Below, in pieces: positions 14,201-22,530 of a stretch of DNA of 43,055 nucleotides. How positions within the stretch are numbered: position 1 is the first letter of the stretch; the number at the start of each line of letters is the position of its first letter. Below the pieces are notes generated by a model that was given only the letters and a program-made list of their open reading frames with translations, searched no databases and was not told the DNA's origin. This DNA is from Oscillospiraceae bacterium (GTDB lineage: Bacteria; Bacillota; Clostridia; Oscillospirales; Oscillospiraceae): positions 1 through 43,055 of the forward strand of contig JAFSHY010000157.1 of assembly GCA_017440065.1 (NCBI GenBank). Direction: 5' to 3'. The translations under genes were made by a program, and so were the position numbers.

Positions 14201-15217
14201 ATGCACAATCCGATCAAACGAATCCTTGTTATGTTTATTTTATTACATATTGTTACTGTTCTTTCGGGATGCGGAGATCAGCGGTTTCTGCCCTCTGTGT
14301 TTGAGCAGAATATTTTTTGTCAGCATGAATGGACGCGTTCGACTTGTCTGGCGCCGAAAACCTGTACACGATGCGGCGCTACGGAAGGCAAGATCCGCTC
14401 CCATGAGTGGGGAAGCACGGCCTGCAACGCGCCGGAAGGCTGTATCGTCTGCGGAACGACTGAAGGCATGGAGCTGACCCATACATGGCGGGAAGATGCC
14501 CGCGTCTGTATCTATTGCGGGCTGGATGAACGCCCCGCGGATGACCGCTTCCTCGACCGCCTTGCGGAGGGCCTCGAAGCCAAATGGAAGGTTGCCGCTC
14601 CGCTGGAGCTGGACAAAAAGGCGGAACCCACTGCCGAACAGATGGAGCAGATCGTCCGTGCGGAATATGATCTGCTGGCGGAATTTGAGCAGGAAACATT
14701 CACGGATGAAGCGCTGGGCGAGCTGGCGCATAAATATGTCCGCAGCATCGCCGATACGCTGGAAGCCATCGAGGTCTACGGGACGGAGGAGTGGGTGGAT
14801 CGCTATGAAAACGGCGCGTACCACCGCTACACCATGGCGCTGTTCGGCATCCATTCCATGCACCCCATCACTGTTTCGGAAGAAAATCAGCCGAAGCTGG
14901 AGGAACTGCTGCAGCACGGCGAGGTCATCGATATGGCCTATATGCTGATCGATCAGGTGTTCTTCCTCGATGTCAGCACGTCCGACGCGCTGAAAAAATA
15001 CGAAACGACCATTGAAAACACCACCTCGCTGACCTTTACGTGGTTCCTGTTCAAGATCGAACTGACCGATGAAGAGGGAAATCTGGTGGAGGTCAAGGAG
15101 TCCAAGGTTTATAATTGGACGCCGGGACAGAAGGTGCGCTTTAATTTTACGACCACGAAGGAATTCCACAGTATGGACGTTACGGTGGCCAACTGGGAGC
15201 TTCCGCTTGAAAACTAA
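14201..15217 (+). CDS. Putative lipoprotein with repeated Cys motifs
   Basis: 338 residues. The signal peptide ends in lipobox LSGC (Cys24), so the protein is probably membrane-anchored outside the cell. Residues about 40-105 contain two and a half repeats of the pattern HEW-Cys-Cys-x-x-Cys-Gly-x-TEG (CTRCGATEG, CIVCGTTEG, CIYCG), resembling small zinc-ribbon modules common in secreted Firmicutes proteins. The C-terminal two thirds is Glu-rich and then strand-forming, with no family recognised. It is monocistronic, with its own promoter and terminator, and divergent from adhesin gene 3 across a shared 180-bp control region. Function unknown. Confidence 0.82.
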   Translation: MHNPIKRILVMFILLHIVTVLSGCGDQRFLPSVFEQNIFCQHEWTRSTCLAPKTCTRCGATEGKIRSHEWGSTACNAPEGCIVCGTTEGMELTHTWREDARVCIYCGLDERPADDRFLDRLAEGLEAKWKVAAPLELDKKAEPTAEQMEQIVRAEYDLLAEFEQETFTDEALGELAHKYVRSIADTLEAIEVYGTEEWVDRYENGAYHRYTMALFGIHSMHPITVSEENQPKLEELLQHGEVIDMAYMLIDQVFFLDVSTSDALKKYETTIENTTSLTFTWFLFKIELTDEEGNLVEVKESKVYNWTPGQKVRFNFTTTKEFHSMDVTVANWELPLEN

Positions 15218-15225
15218 CGATGATA

Positions 15226-15263
15226 AACACCGGTTCGGCAGCGTGTCCGAACCGGTGTTTTTT
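15226..15263 (+). terminator. Intrinsic terminator of the lipoprotein gene
   Basis: AACACCGGTTCGG and CCGAACCGGTGTT form a 13-bp stem with an 8-nt loop, followed by TTTT. Confidence 0.92.
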
Positions 15264-15335
15264 ATGGCTTTCAGCGAAAACAAACGGAAACAACATTATT
15301 TTCCAAGGGAAATCAAATAAAAACAAGGGAACTCG

Positions 15336-15364
15336 TTGCAATCAAAGGCGGTTCGTGTTAAACT
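15336..15364 (+). promoter_or_regulatory. Sigma-A-type promoter of the phosphohexomutase gene
   Basis: TTGCAA (15336-15341), 17 nt, TAAACT (15359-15364), about 46 nt ahead of the ATG at 15411. Confidence 0.65.
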
Positions 15365-15410
15365 GGGTAAAAATGCCGCCATGCGGCACAGCATAAAGGA
15401 GGAACCCCAA

Positions 15411-16916
15411 ATGGACTACAGCAAACTGCAGAACGGCAGCGATATCCGCGGTATCGCGCTGGAGGGCATTGAAGGTCAGCATATCAATCTCACCGAGCAG
15501 GCCTGCCGCGACATCGGCAGAGGCTTCGCTCTTTGGCTTATGGAAAAGACCGGTAAGAAGGAAGGTCTTCGCGTCGCCGTCGGCCGTGATTCCCGTCTTT
15601 CCGGCCCGCAGCTGGGCAGCTGGATCTGCGCCGCTATGGTGGAGCAGGGCCTCTGCGTCACCGATTTCGGCATGGCCAGTACCCCTGCCATGTTCATGGC
15701 CACAGTCACGGAAGGCTATCGGTTTGACGGCTCCGTGATGATCACCGCCAGCCATCTGCCCTTTAACCGCAACGGCTTTAAGTTCTTCACCGCGGAAGGC
15801 GGTCTGGAAAAGGGCGATATCAAGCAGATCCTGGCCTTCGCGGGCAGCGATGCCGTGACGGGCGCTGCCGCCGGTACGCTGCAGGACGGCGCGTTTATGG
15901 ATACCTATGCTGCCATCCTTGCCGATAAGATCCGCGCAGCCACCGGGGAAGAGAAGCCTCTCGAAGGCTTCCGCATCGTCGTCGATGCCGGCAACGGCGC
16001 AGGCGGCTTCTATGTGGATAAGGTGCTGAAGCCTTTGGGCGCCATCACCGAAGGCAGCCGGTTCCTTGATCCCGACGGCAGCTTCCCCAACCACATTCCC
16101 AACCCCGAAAACAAGGAAGCCATGGAAAGCATCACGGAAGCCGTCCGCGAGACCAAGGCAGACCTGGGCATCATCTTCGATACGGACGTGGACCGCGCAG
16201 GCGCCGTGCTGGCTGACGGCAGCGAGCTGAACCGCAACCGCATCATTGCCATGCTGGCAGCCATTCTGCTGCGGGAGCATCCCGGCACCACCATCGTGAC
16301 GGACTCCATCACCTCCACAGGCCTTGCCAAGTTCATCGCCGCCAAGGGCGGTGTGCATCTGCGCTTCAAGAGAGGCTACCGCAACGTCATCAACGAATCC
16401 ATCCGCCTCAACAATCTGGGACAGGACAGCCAGCTGGCCATCGAGACCTCCGGTCACGGCGCGCTGAAGGAAAACTACTTCCTCGATGACGGCGCTTACC
16501 TTGTCACCAAGCTGCTGATCGAGCTGGCCCGCGGCAAGAAGGAAGGCTATACGCTGGAATCCCTCATTGCCGATCTGGAAGAGCCCGCCGAGAGCATCGA
16601 GTTCCGCATGAACATCCTGCTGGAGGACTTTAAGCCCTACGGCATGCAGATCATCGAAGAACTGGAGCGGTATGCCGCAGGTCAGGCGGGCTGGTCGCTG
16701 GCTCCCGATAACCACGAAGGCGTCCGCGTCAATCTGGACGAAGCCCACGGCAACGGCTGGTTCCTGCTGCGTCTTTCCCTCCATGATCCGCTGCTGCCTC
16801 TGAACATCGAGAGCAACGATGCCGGCGGCGCCAAGGTCATCGCGAAGGAGCTGGCAGGCTTTGCCGCCCGCTATGACAAGCTGGATGCGGCTAAGCTGAT
16901 CGCGTTCGCGGAATAA
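15411..16916 (+). CDS. Phosphomannomutase/phosphoglucomutase family enzyme
   Basis: 501 residues of the alpha-D-phosphohexomutase family, which interconverts hexose 1- and 6-phosphates and so feeds cell-wall and surface sugar precursors. Motifs: phosphoserine loop TASHLP with Ser114, metal-binding DTDVDR (257-262), sugar-binding ETSGHGALKENYFLDD. The family's four-domain layout and length fit. The ATG at 15411 is chosen because AAAGGAGG stands before it; an in-frame TTG at 15336 is the -35 box. It is a single-gene unit with its own promoter and terminator. Substrate preference (mannose, glucose or glucosamine) cannot be settled from sequence alone. Confidence 0.92.
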   Translation: MDYSKLQNGSDIRGIALEGIEGQHINLTEQACRDIGRGFALWLMEKTGKKEGLRVAVGRDSRLSGPQLGSWICAAMVEQGLCVTDFGMASTPAMFMATVTEGYRFDGSVMITASHLPFNRNGFKFFTAEGGLEKGDIKQILAFAGSDAVTGAAAGTLQDGAFMDTYAAILADKIRAATGEEKPLEGFRIVVDAGNGAGGFYVDKVLKPLGAITEGSRFLDPDGSFPNHIPNPENKEAMESITEAVRETKADLGIIFDTDVDRAGAVLADGSELNRNRIIAMLAAILLREHPGTTIVTDSITSTGLAKFIAAKGGVHLRFKRGYRNVINESIRLNNLGQDSQLAIETSGHGALKENYFLDDGAYLVTKLLIELARGKKEGYTLESLIADLEEPAESIEFRMNILLEDFKPYGMQIIEELERYAAGQAGWSLAPDNHEGVRVNLDEAHGNGWFLLRLSLHDPLLPLNIESNDAGGAKVIAKELAGFAARYDKLDAAKLIAFAE

Positions 16917-16930
16917 CGGAATCAACATAC

Positions 16931-16965
16931 AGGGTCGGAACTGATTCGGTTCCGACCCTCTTTTT
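16931..16965 (+). terminator. Intrinsic terminator of the phosphohexomutase gene
   Basis: AGGGTCGGAAC and GTTCCGACCCT form an 11-bp stem with a 7-nt loop, followed by CTTTTT. Confidence 0.92.
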
Positions 16966-16989
16966 GCGCGAAAATATGCACGATGTGAT

Positions 16990-17018
16990 TTGACAATTCA
17001 TTTTATGAATGCTACTGT
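16990..17018 (+). promoter_or_regulatory. Promoter with internal palindromic operator, sugar-acid operon
   Basis: TTGACA (16990-16995), 17 nt, TACTGT (17013-17018). The spacer begins with the perfect inverted repeat ATTCAT-TTT-ATGAAT (16996-17010). A repressor bound there would block RNA polymerase. The IclR-type regulator encoded third in the operon is the obvious candidate, by context only. Confidence 0.65.
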
Positions 17019-17050
17019 GAAATTATCAGATGACAGGGGAGTGACAGCAT

Positions 17051-18229
17051 ATGACGATCACAAAGATCGAAGTATTTCCCGTAAAGATCAAAAAGGAGCA
17101 TGTGTACCTCGGCGATACGGCGGCGCTTTCGGGAGATTACGATTATTATCTCCGTCCGGAATACCGCTGCCCGTACTCCAAAAATATGGAAACGATGCTG
17201 GTAAAGCTGACAACGGAGCGCGGTCTGACAGGCTGGGGCGAGGCGCTGGCGCCTGTGCTGCCGGAGGTGGCGGGAACGGTGATCTCCAATCTGTTCGCCC
17301 CCGTGCTGCTGGGAAAAAGCATTCTTGACCGCGGCGTTCTTTGGAATCTGCTCTATGATCTCATGCGGGATCGCGGCTATTATACGGGCTTTATGGTGGA
17401 TGCCATTGCCGCCGTGGACTGCGCCCTGTGGGATCTTTGCGGGAAGGCAATGAAGCAGCCTGTTTGCCGTCTTCTGGGCGGCGCTTACCGCAAAACAATT
17501 CCAGCCTATGTATCCGGGCTTCCCGTTCAGAAGCTGGAGGATAAGATCGCGCTGGCGAAGGAGTGGCAGCAGAAGGGCTTTACCGCCATCAAGCTGCAGA
17601 TCGGCTACGGCGTGGAGGAAGACCTTAAGATCATGGCTGCCCTTCGCGATGCGCTGGGCGATGACTTCCGCCTGATGATCGATGCGCATTGGAATTACAC
17701 CGTGGCGCAGGCGATCCGTCTGGCCAGAGGGCTGGAGCGGTTGAACGTGGAATTCCTCGAATGTCCGCTGAATCCCGAACTGGCGGAGGGGTATGCCGAA
17801 CTGGCGGCTGCCGTGGATATTCCCGTGGCCATGGGCGAGGCCGACCGCACCCATTGGCAATATAAGCAGCTTTTGGACAGAAAGAGCTGCGATATCCTGC
17901 AGCCGGATGTGGGCCGCTGCGGTATTACGGAGCTGATGCGTATCGCGGAGCTGGCGGAGCTGTACGGTAAGCCTGTGGCGCCGCATCTGAGCGTCGGGCA
18001 GGGTGCCTGCATTGCCGCCACGCTGCAATGCGATGCCGCGCTGTATAATTTCTACGGCATGCAGGAACTCCAGCCCAGTATCCTGCCTGTTGCCAACGAA
18101 TTTCTGATAAATCCGATCCGCTGCGAAAAGGGCGAATTCATTCTCCCCGAAGGGAACGGTCTCGGCATTGCGATCGAGGAAGATAAGGTGCGGTATTATT
18201 CTTCGGACAGTAAGAGGAGCGAGGTATGA
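17051..18229 (+). CDS. Enolase-superfamily (mandelate racemase/muconate lactonizing type) enzyme
   Basis: 392 residues. Members abstract a proton alpha to a carboxylate, most often to dehydrate or epimerise sugar acids. Visible active site: Lys181 in AIKLQIG, metal ligands Asp211 (MIDAHWNY), Glu237 (LECPL) and Glu263 (MGEADR), and the His312/Asp286 acid-base pair (PHLSVG, QPDVGR). The second Lys of the usual KxK motif is Gln183, and His213 follows the first metal ligand, pointing to an acid-sugar dehydratase-like subgroup rather than muconate cycloisomerase. GGGGAG precedes the ATG. It overlaps the aldolase-family gene by 4 nt. The true substrate is unknown. Confidence 0.88.
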   Translation: MTITKIEVFPVKIKKEHVYLGDTAALSGDYDYYLRPEYRCPYSKNMETMLVKLTTERGLTGWGEALAPVLPEVAGTVISNLFAPVLLGKSILDRGVLWNLLYDLMRDRGYYTGFMVDAIAAVDCALWDLCGKAMKQPVCRLLGGAYRKTIPAYVSGLPVQKLEDKIALAKEWQQKGFTAIKLQIGYGVEEDLKIMAALRDALGDDFRLMIDAHWNYTVAQAIRLARGLERLNVEFLECPLNPELAEGYAELAAAVDIPVAMGEADRTHWQYKQLLDRKSCDILQPDVGRCGITELMRIAELAELYGKPVAPHLSVGQGACIAATLQCDAALYNFYGMQELQPSILPVANEFLINPIRCEKGEFILPEGNGLGIAIEEDKVRYYSSDSKRSEV

Positions 18230-19161
18230 TGATGAAAAACAGGCTCAAGGGTGTATGTCCCATTCTGCCCACGCCGTTTCTGGAGGACGGCTCGATTGAT
18301 GTGCAGGGCATTCGCAATGAAGTGAACTTTATGATCAAGGCAGGGGTTTCCGGCATTGCCCTGTTCGGCAATGCCAGCGAGGCCTTCGCGCTGACCGGCA
18401 GGGAAAAGCAGCTCATTGCCGATACGGTGCGCGAGGAAAACCGCGGCCGTGTCCCGCTGGTGTTCGGGGCGGGCGGAACAGGCATCGCGCCTGCCGTGGA
18501 AAGCTGCCTTTGGGCGGAGGAAAACGGTGCGGATATTCTGATGATCATGCCGCCGCATATGATCAAGCCCGATGCCAAACGGATCTATGAATTCTATGCA
18601 GCCATCGCGCAGACGGTCAAAACGCCCATTATGATCCAGGACGCGCCCAATGCCTGCGGCGTTGCCGTTCCTGTGGATATCATGGTGCAGCTGGCGAAGG
18701 AATATGAAACGGTGCAGTATATCAAGGCGGAAGCGCCTCCCACCTTCCGCAAAGCCAAGCAGATCGTGGATGCGGCAGGAGATCTGCTGACCGTGTTCGG
18801 CGGTCTCAATGCCACCTTCTTCTATGAAGAGCTTTGCGTCGGTGTGGTCGGCACGATGCCCGCGGGAGAGTTCCCCGATGTGGCCGTGCGGGTCTATGAC
18901 CTTTTCGAGGCAGGGAAGAAGGCGGAAGCCAAGGCGGAATTTTACCGCTATCTGCCCTTTATCCGCTTAGGCTCCATTCCCGGCGGCATGGCCATGGCGG
19001 TGCATAAGGAGGTTTTGAAGCGCGGCGGCATCATTCGGACGTCTATGGTGCGCAATCCCTTTATCCCCGCGGATGATGCGCTGATCGGACTTGTGACGGA
19101 TGCACTGGAGGGCCTTGAGCTGCTGGCGCTTTCCGGAAAATGGAATGAAGATGGAGAGTAA
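18226..19161 (+). CDS. Dihydrodipicolinate synthase/N-acetylneuraminate lyase family protein
   Basis: 311 residues of the class I aldolase-type family that uses a Schiff-base Lys; Lys167 in QYIKAEAPP fits. Relatives cleave or dehydrate 2-keto-3-deoxy sugar acids, make dihydrodipicolinate, or split sialic acid. The position after an enolase-superfamily enzyme suggests it processes the 2-keto-3-deoxy acid produced by that enzyme. Two positions are unusual: the catalytic Tyr normally in a YNxP-type motif is replaced (IMIQDAP, 136-141), and the GTTGE loop reads GNASEA. It is therefore unlikely to be the lysine-pathway DapA. Three in-frame ATGs open the gene; the first follows AGAGGAG. Confidence 0.86.
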   Translation: MMMKNRLKGVCPILPTPFLEDGSIDVQGIRNEVNFMIKAGVSGIALFGNASEAFALTGREKQLIADTVREENRGRVPLVFGAGGTGIAPAVESCLWAEENGADILMIMPPHMIKPDAKRIYEFYAAIAQTVKTPIMIQDAPNACGVAVPVDIMVQLAKEYETVQYIKAEAPPTFRKAKQIVDAAGDLLTVFGGLNATFFYEELCVGVVGTMPAGEFPDVAVRVYDLFEAGKKAEAKAEFYRYLPFIRLGSIPGGMAMAVHKEVLKRGGIIRTSMVRNPFIPADDALIGLVTDALEGLELLALSGKWNEDGE

Positions 19162-19918
19162 AGGTCTGACCCAAAGCCTGTGCAAGGCATTTGAGATCCT
19201 TGCCTGCTTTACGCCGGAATCTCCGGTACTTCGCGTGGTGGACATTACGCGGAAGGTAGATCTGACGCAGAGCAATGTGTCCCGTCTGGTCAATACGATG
19301 GTGGCCTGCGGCTATCTGGAACGGCTGGAGGATTCGGGATATTTTCAACTGGGAAAGCAGATCATCAGCCTCTCCTCCGTAGCGCTGAACCACAGCGAGC
19401 TGCGCAAGCAGGCGCTTCCCGAACTGTTCCGCCTGGAGCAGCGGTATGAGGTCGGCGCCAATCTTGCAGTGCTGCATGAGGATCGGATGTACTATCTCGC
19501 CCATGTGGACAGCCGTTCATCGCCGAGGATGTACACCATGGTGGGCTATACCAATCCGCTGCACTGTACCGCCATCGGAAAGGTGCTGCTCTCCGCTATG
19601 AAGGACGCGGACATCCTCGCGCTGCTGGAACGTACCGGTATGCCGGCTTTTACCCCGCACACGGTCACCTCCGCGGATGTTCTGATGGATCAGATCCGCG
19701 CGGTGAGAAAGCGTGGCTATGCTACGGAATACGCCGAACACGCGGCGGGGAGCGCCTGCGTGGCGGCGCCGATCCGGGGCGTATCGGGTAAGGTCATTGC
19801 GGGTGTCAGTATTTCCGGCCGATTCTGCGGCGGAGCCATGCGGGAGCGGGAAGAGGAGGCTGCCGCGATCGTGACCGAAGCTGCGGCGCTGATCTCCCAT
19901 AAGCTTGGAAGAATATAA
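19151..19918 (+). CDS. IclR-family transcriptional regulator
   Basis: About 255 residues: an N-terminal winged helix-turn-helix (roughly 5-65, with VDITRKVDLTQSNVSRLVNTM) and a C-terminal effector-binding domain (about 80-250, with HCTAIGKVLLS and RGYATEYAEHAAGSACVAAPI). IclR proteins usually control a neighbouring catabolic operon in response to its substrate, here most likely the enolase/aldolase pair. The gene overlaps the preceding one by 11 nt; ATG at 19145 is an alternative start, and neither has a strong Shine-Dalgarno, suggesting translational coupling. Confidence 0.92.
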   Translation: MESKGLTQSLCKAFEILACFTPESPVLRVVDITRKVDLTQSNVSRLVNTMVACGYLERLEDSGYFQLGKQIISLSSVALNHSELRKQALPELFRLEQRYEVGANLAVLHEDRMYYLAHVDSRSSPRMYTMVGYTNPLHCTAIGKVLLSAMKDADILALLERTGMPAFTPHTVTSADVLMDQIRAVRKRGYATEYAEHAAGSACVAAPIRGVSGKVIAGVSISGRFCGGAMREREEEAAAIVTEAAALISHKLGRI

Positions 19919-19959
19919 AAAACCTTCCGGAAACCGAGGCGTTTCCGGAAGGTTTTTCT
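19916..19959. terminator. Bidirectional terminator between convergent operons
   Basis: AACCTTCCGGAAAC and GTTTCCGGAAGGTT form a 14-bp perfect stem with a 6-nt loop, flanked by an A-run and a T-run, so it can end both the IclR operon (plus) and the DeoR gene (minus). Confidence 0.93.
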
Positions 19960-19965
19960 TTAAAA

Positions 19966-20736
19966 TTAGTCGTCTGAGGCGGCAATGCAGGGAAGCTTCA
20001 TCTCGCGGAAGAAGCTTTTCCATGCAGGATCGGGTTCCTCGTTGGTGACCACAGCGGTCAGGGCAGGGAAGGCAGTGATCTTCACGAAAGAGGTCTTGTC
20101 AAATTTGGAACTGTCCACGCAGAGATAGGTCTGACGGGAGGAGCGGATCATGGCCTGCTTGGTGAGGGCATGGTGTTCGCTGGAGTCGGTCACACCGTTT
20201 TCACGGTCTACGCCCTTGCAGGAAATGAAAGCCTTGTCTACATGGTAATGCAGCAGCATCTGCTGCGCCTGATTGCCGATCAGCGCCAGAGAATCCTGCT
20301 TCAGCGTTCCGCCGGTGGACATGATCGTCCAGCCCTCAATGGACGCCAGCTCCACTACGATCTCGATGGAGTTGGTGATCACGGTCAGATTCTTTTTGTC
20401 CTTCAGCTGGCGGGCAATATAGAGGGAAGTGGAACTGTCATCCAGCATGATATGGTCGCCGTCTTCCACGATGGCTGCGACCTCCATGGCAATGGCGCGC
20501 TTGGCATCCACATTGGTTTTTTTGCGGATGGTGCTGGAAAGGTCTGCCTTGGTACTGTTGCCCCAAATGGCGCCGCCGTAGGTCTTGGTGCAGTAGCCTT
20601 CCTTTTCCAGCTTGTCAAGGTCACGGCGGATGGTCTCCTCCGTAACACCGTAGTGGGCGCTCAGTTCGCTGACCAGTACCCGCTGCTCGGCCCGAAGCTT
20701 GGCAAGAATCTCGTTTTTTCGCTCGATCGCCAGCAT
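19966..20736 (-). CDS. DeoR/GlpR-family transcriptional regulator
   Basis: 256 residues: N-terminal DeoR helix-turn-helix (about 1-57, with LSAHYGVTEETIRRDLDKLE and GYCTKTYGGA) and a C-terminal sugar-phosphate-sensing domain containing DDSSTSLYIA and the D-S-S-K-F motif (VDSSKF). DeoR proteins mostly repress sugar catabolism genes and are released by phosphorylated sugars. No target is obvious, since neighbouring genes have other controls; it may act elsewhere or on itself. It is a single-gene unit with a good promoter and a shared convergent terminator. Confidence 0.93.
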   Translation of the reverse strand: MLAIERKNEILAKLRAEQRVLVSELSAHYGVTEETIRRDLDKLEKEGYCTKTYGGAIWGNSTKADLSSTIRKKTNVDAKRAIAMEVAAIVEDGDHIMLDDSSTSLYIARQLKDKKNLTVITNSIEIVVELASIEGWTIMSTGGTLKQDSLALIGNQAQQMLLHYHVDKAFISCKGVDRENGVTDSSEHHALTKQAMIRSSRQTYLCVDSSKFDKTSFVKITAFPALTAVVTNEEPDPAWKSFFREMKLPCIAASDD

Positions 20737-20772
20737 GGAATTACTTCCCTTCGTTTTGTTTTATGTGGGATT

Positions 20773-20801
20773 ATTGTAGCACACCGGAAAGAGCAATGCA
20801 A
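20773..20801 (-). promoter_or_regulatory. Sigma-A-type promoter of the DeoR-family gene
   Basis: Minus strand: TTGCAT (20796-20801), 17 nt, TACAAT (20773-20778) preceded by TGTGC. GAAGGGAAG acts as the ribosome binding site. Confidence 0.8.
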
Positions 20802-20891
20802 TAAGTTTTCCAATCGTTGTTAATCAGAGAAAACGAAACCGCGCTCCCGCGGGGGTGCTGCGGGCAATGAAAATAAAAAAAGAAAAAAGTC

Positions 20892-20918
20892 TGTAACACA
20901 GTGCGATGCTGCTCCGTC
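20892..20918 (+). promoter_or_regulatory. ECF-type promoter, probably autoregulatory
   Basis: TGTAAC (20892-20897), 17 nt, CGTC (20915-20918). AAC in the -35 and CGTC in the -10 region are the hallmark of many group IV sigma promoters. It lies about 44 nt ahead of an ECF sigma gene. Confidence 0.65.
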
Positions 20919-20961
20919 TACTGATATGAGTACGGAAGAAACCGTGTGAAAGAGGATGACT

Positions 20962-21522
20962 ATGAACGAGAAAACGATACTGTCTCTGCTGCATGCCCGT
21001 TCGGAACGGGTGCTGGAGGAACTGAATCAGGCATACGGAAGATTGAGCGCAGCCGTTGCCGGAAGGATTCTGAAGGATAGCCGCGATGTGGAAGAATGCG
21101 TCAGCGATGCGATGCTGCGGGTGTGGAATCATATTCCGCCCGATTCGCCGGATTCTCTTGCGGCTTATATTTCGCGGATCACGCGAAATATCGCGCTGGA
21201 CCGGCTGGATTATAATTCCGCGGATAAGCGAAACAGCGCGCTTGAAAATGCGTATGAAGAACTGGAAACCTGTCTTCCCGCATCCTCCCGAGGGATGGAT
21301 GACATCTTGGAGCAGCAGGAGCTTTCACAGTTTATCAATGGCTTTTTGGAACGGCTTCCGCAGGAAACGCGAATCTTTTTTGTCCGGAGATACTGGTACG
21401 GCGAATCCATCCGGGAGATGGCTGCCTATTTCGGAATCCGGGAAGAGAAAATCAGAACGCAGTTGTTCCGGGCAAGAAATAAAATGCGTGAAGCAATGAG
21501 AAGGGAGAATTTCGCAATATGA
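20962..21522 (+). CDS. ECF-type RNA polymerase sigma factor
   Basis: About 186 residues with sigma region 2 (around SRDVEECVSDAMLRVWNHIP and AYISRITRNIALDRLD) and region 4 (LPQETRIFFVRRYWYG followed by IREMAAYFGIREEKIRTQLFRAR). There is no region 3, typical of group IV sigma factors that respond to envelope or surface stress. The ATG at 20962 is preferred to one at 20956 because AGAGG at 20951-20955 has a better spacing. The stop overlaps the next gene by 4 nt, which fits a sigma/anti-sigma pair. An ECF-like promoter stands upstream. Confidence 0.93.
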   Translation: MNEKTILSLLHARSERVLEELNQAYGRLSAAVAGRILKDSRDVEECVSDAMLRVWNHIPPDSPDSLAAYISRITRNIALDRLDYNSADKRNSALENAYEELETCLPASSRGMDDILEQQELSQFINGFLERLPQETRIFFVRRYWYGESIREMAAYFGIREEKIRTQLFRARNKMREAMRRENFAI

Positions 21523-22490
21523 AAAATCGCAGACAGTTTGAACATATGATGAACGCAATCGATGACCGGTATCTGGAGGAAGCCGCCGCAGCAAAGAAAA
21601 AGGCGCCGGTTATGAAATGGGTGCTGCCGATGGCGGCAGGTCTGTGCCTTGTGCTGGGACTTTCCATGCTGTTCCGCGACCGCGTCGCGCCCGAAGCGGG
21701 GCAGGATGAGGTGAGCTTGCAGGAGCAGATCGCTCTGCAGGAACAGATCGCGCCTCCGCAGGAGCTGCCTCCCGTCACAGAACCGGTTGCTTCTGTGGAA
21801 GAGGAGCCGGCTGAAACGGGACTGAACGAAGCCGCGGAGCTTCTCTATGAATCTGCGGGCAGAGGCGAAAGTGCATCCACGGAGTTTACCGCCAACGGCG
21901 CGGAATATGTCTGTGTTGCCGCTCCTGCAGCAGAAATGCAGGAAGGAATTTCCTGGCGGGTGGAATCCCTCTCGATGAATCTATCGGTTTCCGGCGCGGA
22001 AACTACGGTATCCTGGAGCGGCACGGAAGACGGCATGACCTGGAATCTGACCTCTACCGCGCCGCAGGAAGAGGTGCTGACCACGGCAAGAGAGATCCTT
22101 CTGTTCGGCGGTCTGGATGTAGCCGTCGCACCGGAGGGCGCGGAGCAGATCCGGTACAATGTTCTGGAAGTGGAAGGGCTTGTGGCGGCAGAGACTTCCT
22201 TTGTGCTGGACGGTCTGGAATATACCTTCCGCATGGCTCCTACCTATGCGGTCGGCGATGACTATGAAGACCTTTCCGGAATTGTGATTTCCGGGAAAGC
22301 GGCAGAGAGCAATGTAGGCTGGTGTCCCGCCAAGATCTATGTTTCTGAAGACGGCGCGGGCAAGATCCTTTGGCTTGATGTGGTTCCCGGTCTGGTTTAC
22401 AGCCTCTCGATGCCGGAGGGTTCCGATGCTGAACGGCTTCAGCAAATGGCTGAAACTGTATTCTCTCCCGCCCAGGGCGAGGTTGGATAA
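21519..22490 (+). CDS. Putative membrane-bound anti-sigma factor
   Basis: 323 residues: a short cytoplasmic N-terminus (1-32, where a sigma-binding part would lie), one transmembrane helix (about 33-52), a Gln/Glu/Pro-rich linker with the repeat LQEQIALQEQIA, and a large extracytoplasmic domain. The 4-nt overlap with the ECF sigma gene and this topology suggest it holds the sigma factor at the membrane and releases it on an external signal. No specific family (such as RsiV/DUF3298) is recognised in the extracytoplasmic part, so the call rests on context. Confidence 0.75.
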   Translation: MKNRRQFEHMMNAIDDRYLEEAAAAKKKAPVMKWVLPMAAGLCLVLGLSMLFRDRVAPEAGQDEVSLQEQIALQEQIAPPQELPPVTEPVASVEEEPAETGLNEAAELLYESAGRGESASTEFTANGAEYVCVAAPAAEMQEGISWRVESLSMNLSVSGAETTVSWSGTEDGMTWNLTSTAPQEEVLTTAREILLFGGLDVAVAPEGAEQIRYNVLEVEGLVAAETSFVLDGLEYTFRMAPTYAVGDDYEDLSGIVISGKAAESNVGWCPAKIYVSEDGAGKILWLDVVPGLVYSLSMPEGSDAERLQQMAETVFSPAQGEVG

Positions 22491-22491
22491 G

Positions 22492-22526
22492 AAAAAGCAG
22501 ACACAGGCTACTGTGTCTGCTTTTTT
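22492..22526. terminator. Bidirectional terminator between the sigma operon and rnpB
   Basis: GCAGACACAG and CTGTGTCTGC with a GCTA loop, preceded by AAAAA and followed by TTTTTT. It can end the sigma/anti-sigma operon on plus and rnpB on minus. Confidence 0.93.
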
Positions 22527-22530
22527 GTGT

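Noticed and set aside
15336-15410. Upstream TTG start for the phosphohexomutase
   Set aside because: The TTG is part of the -35 box, and the Shine-Dalgarno supports the ATG at 15411.
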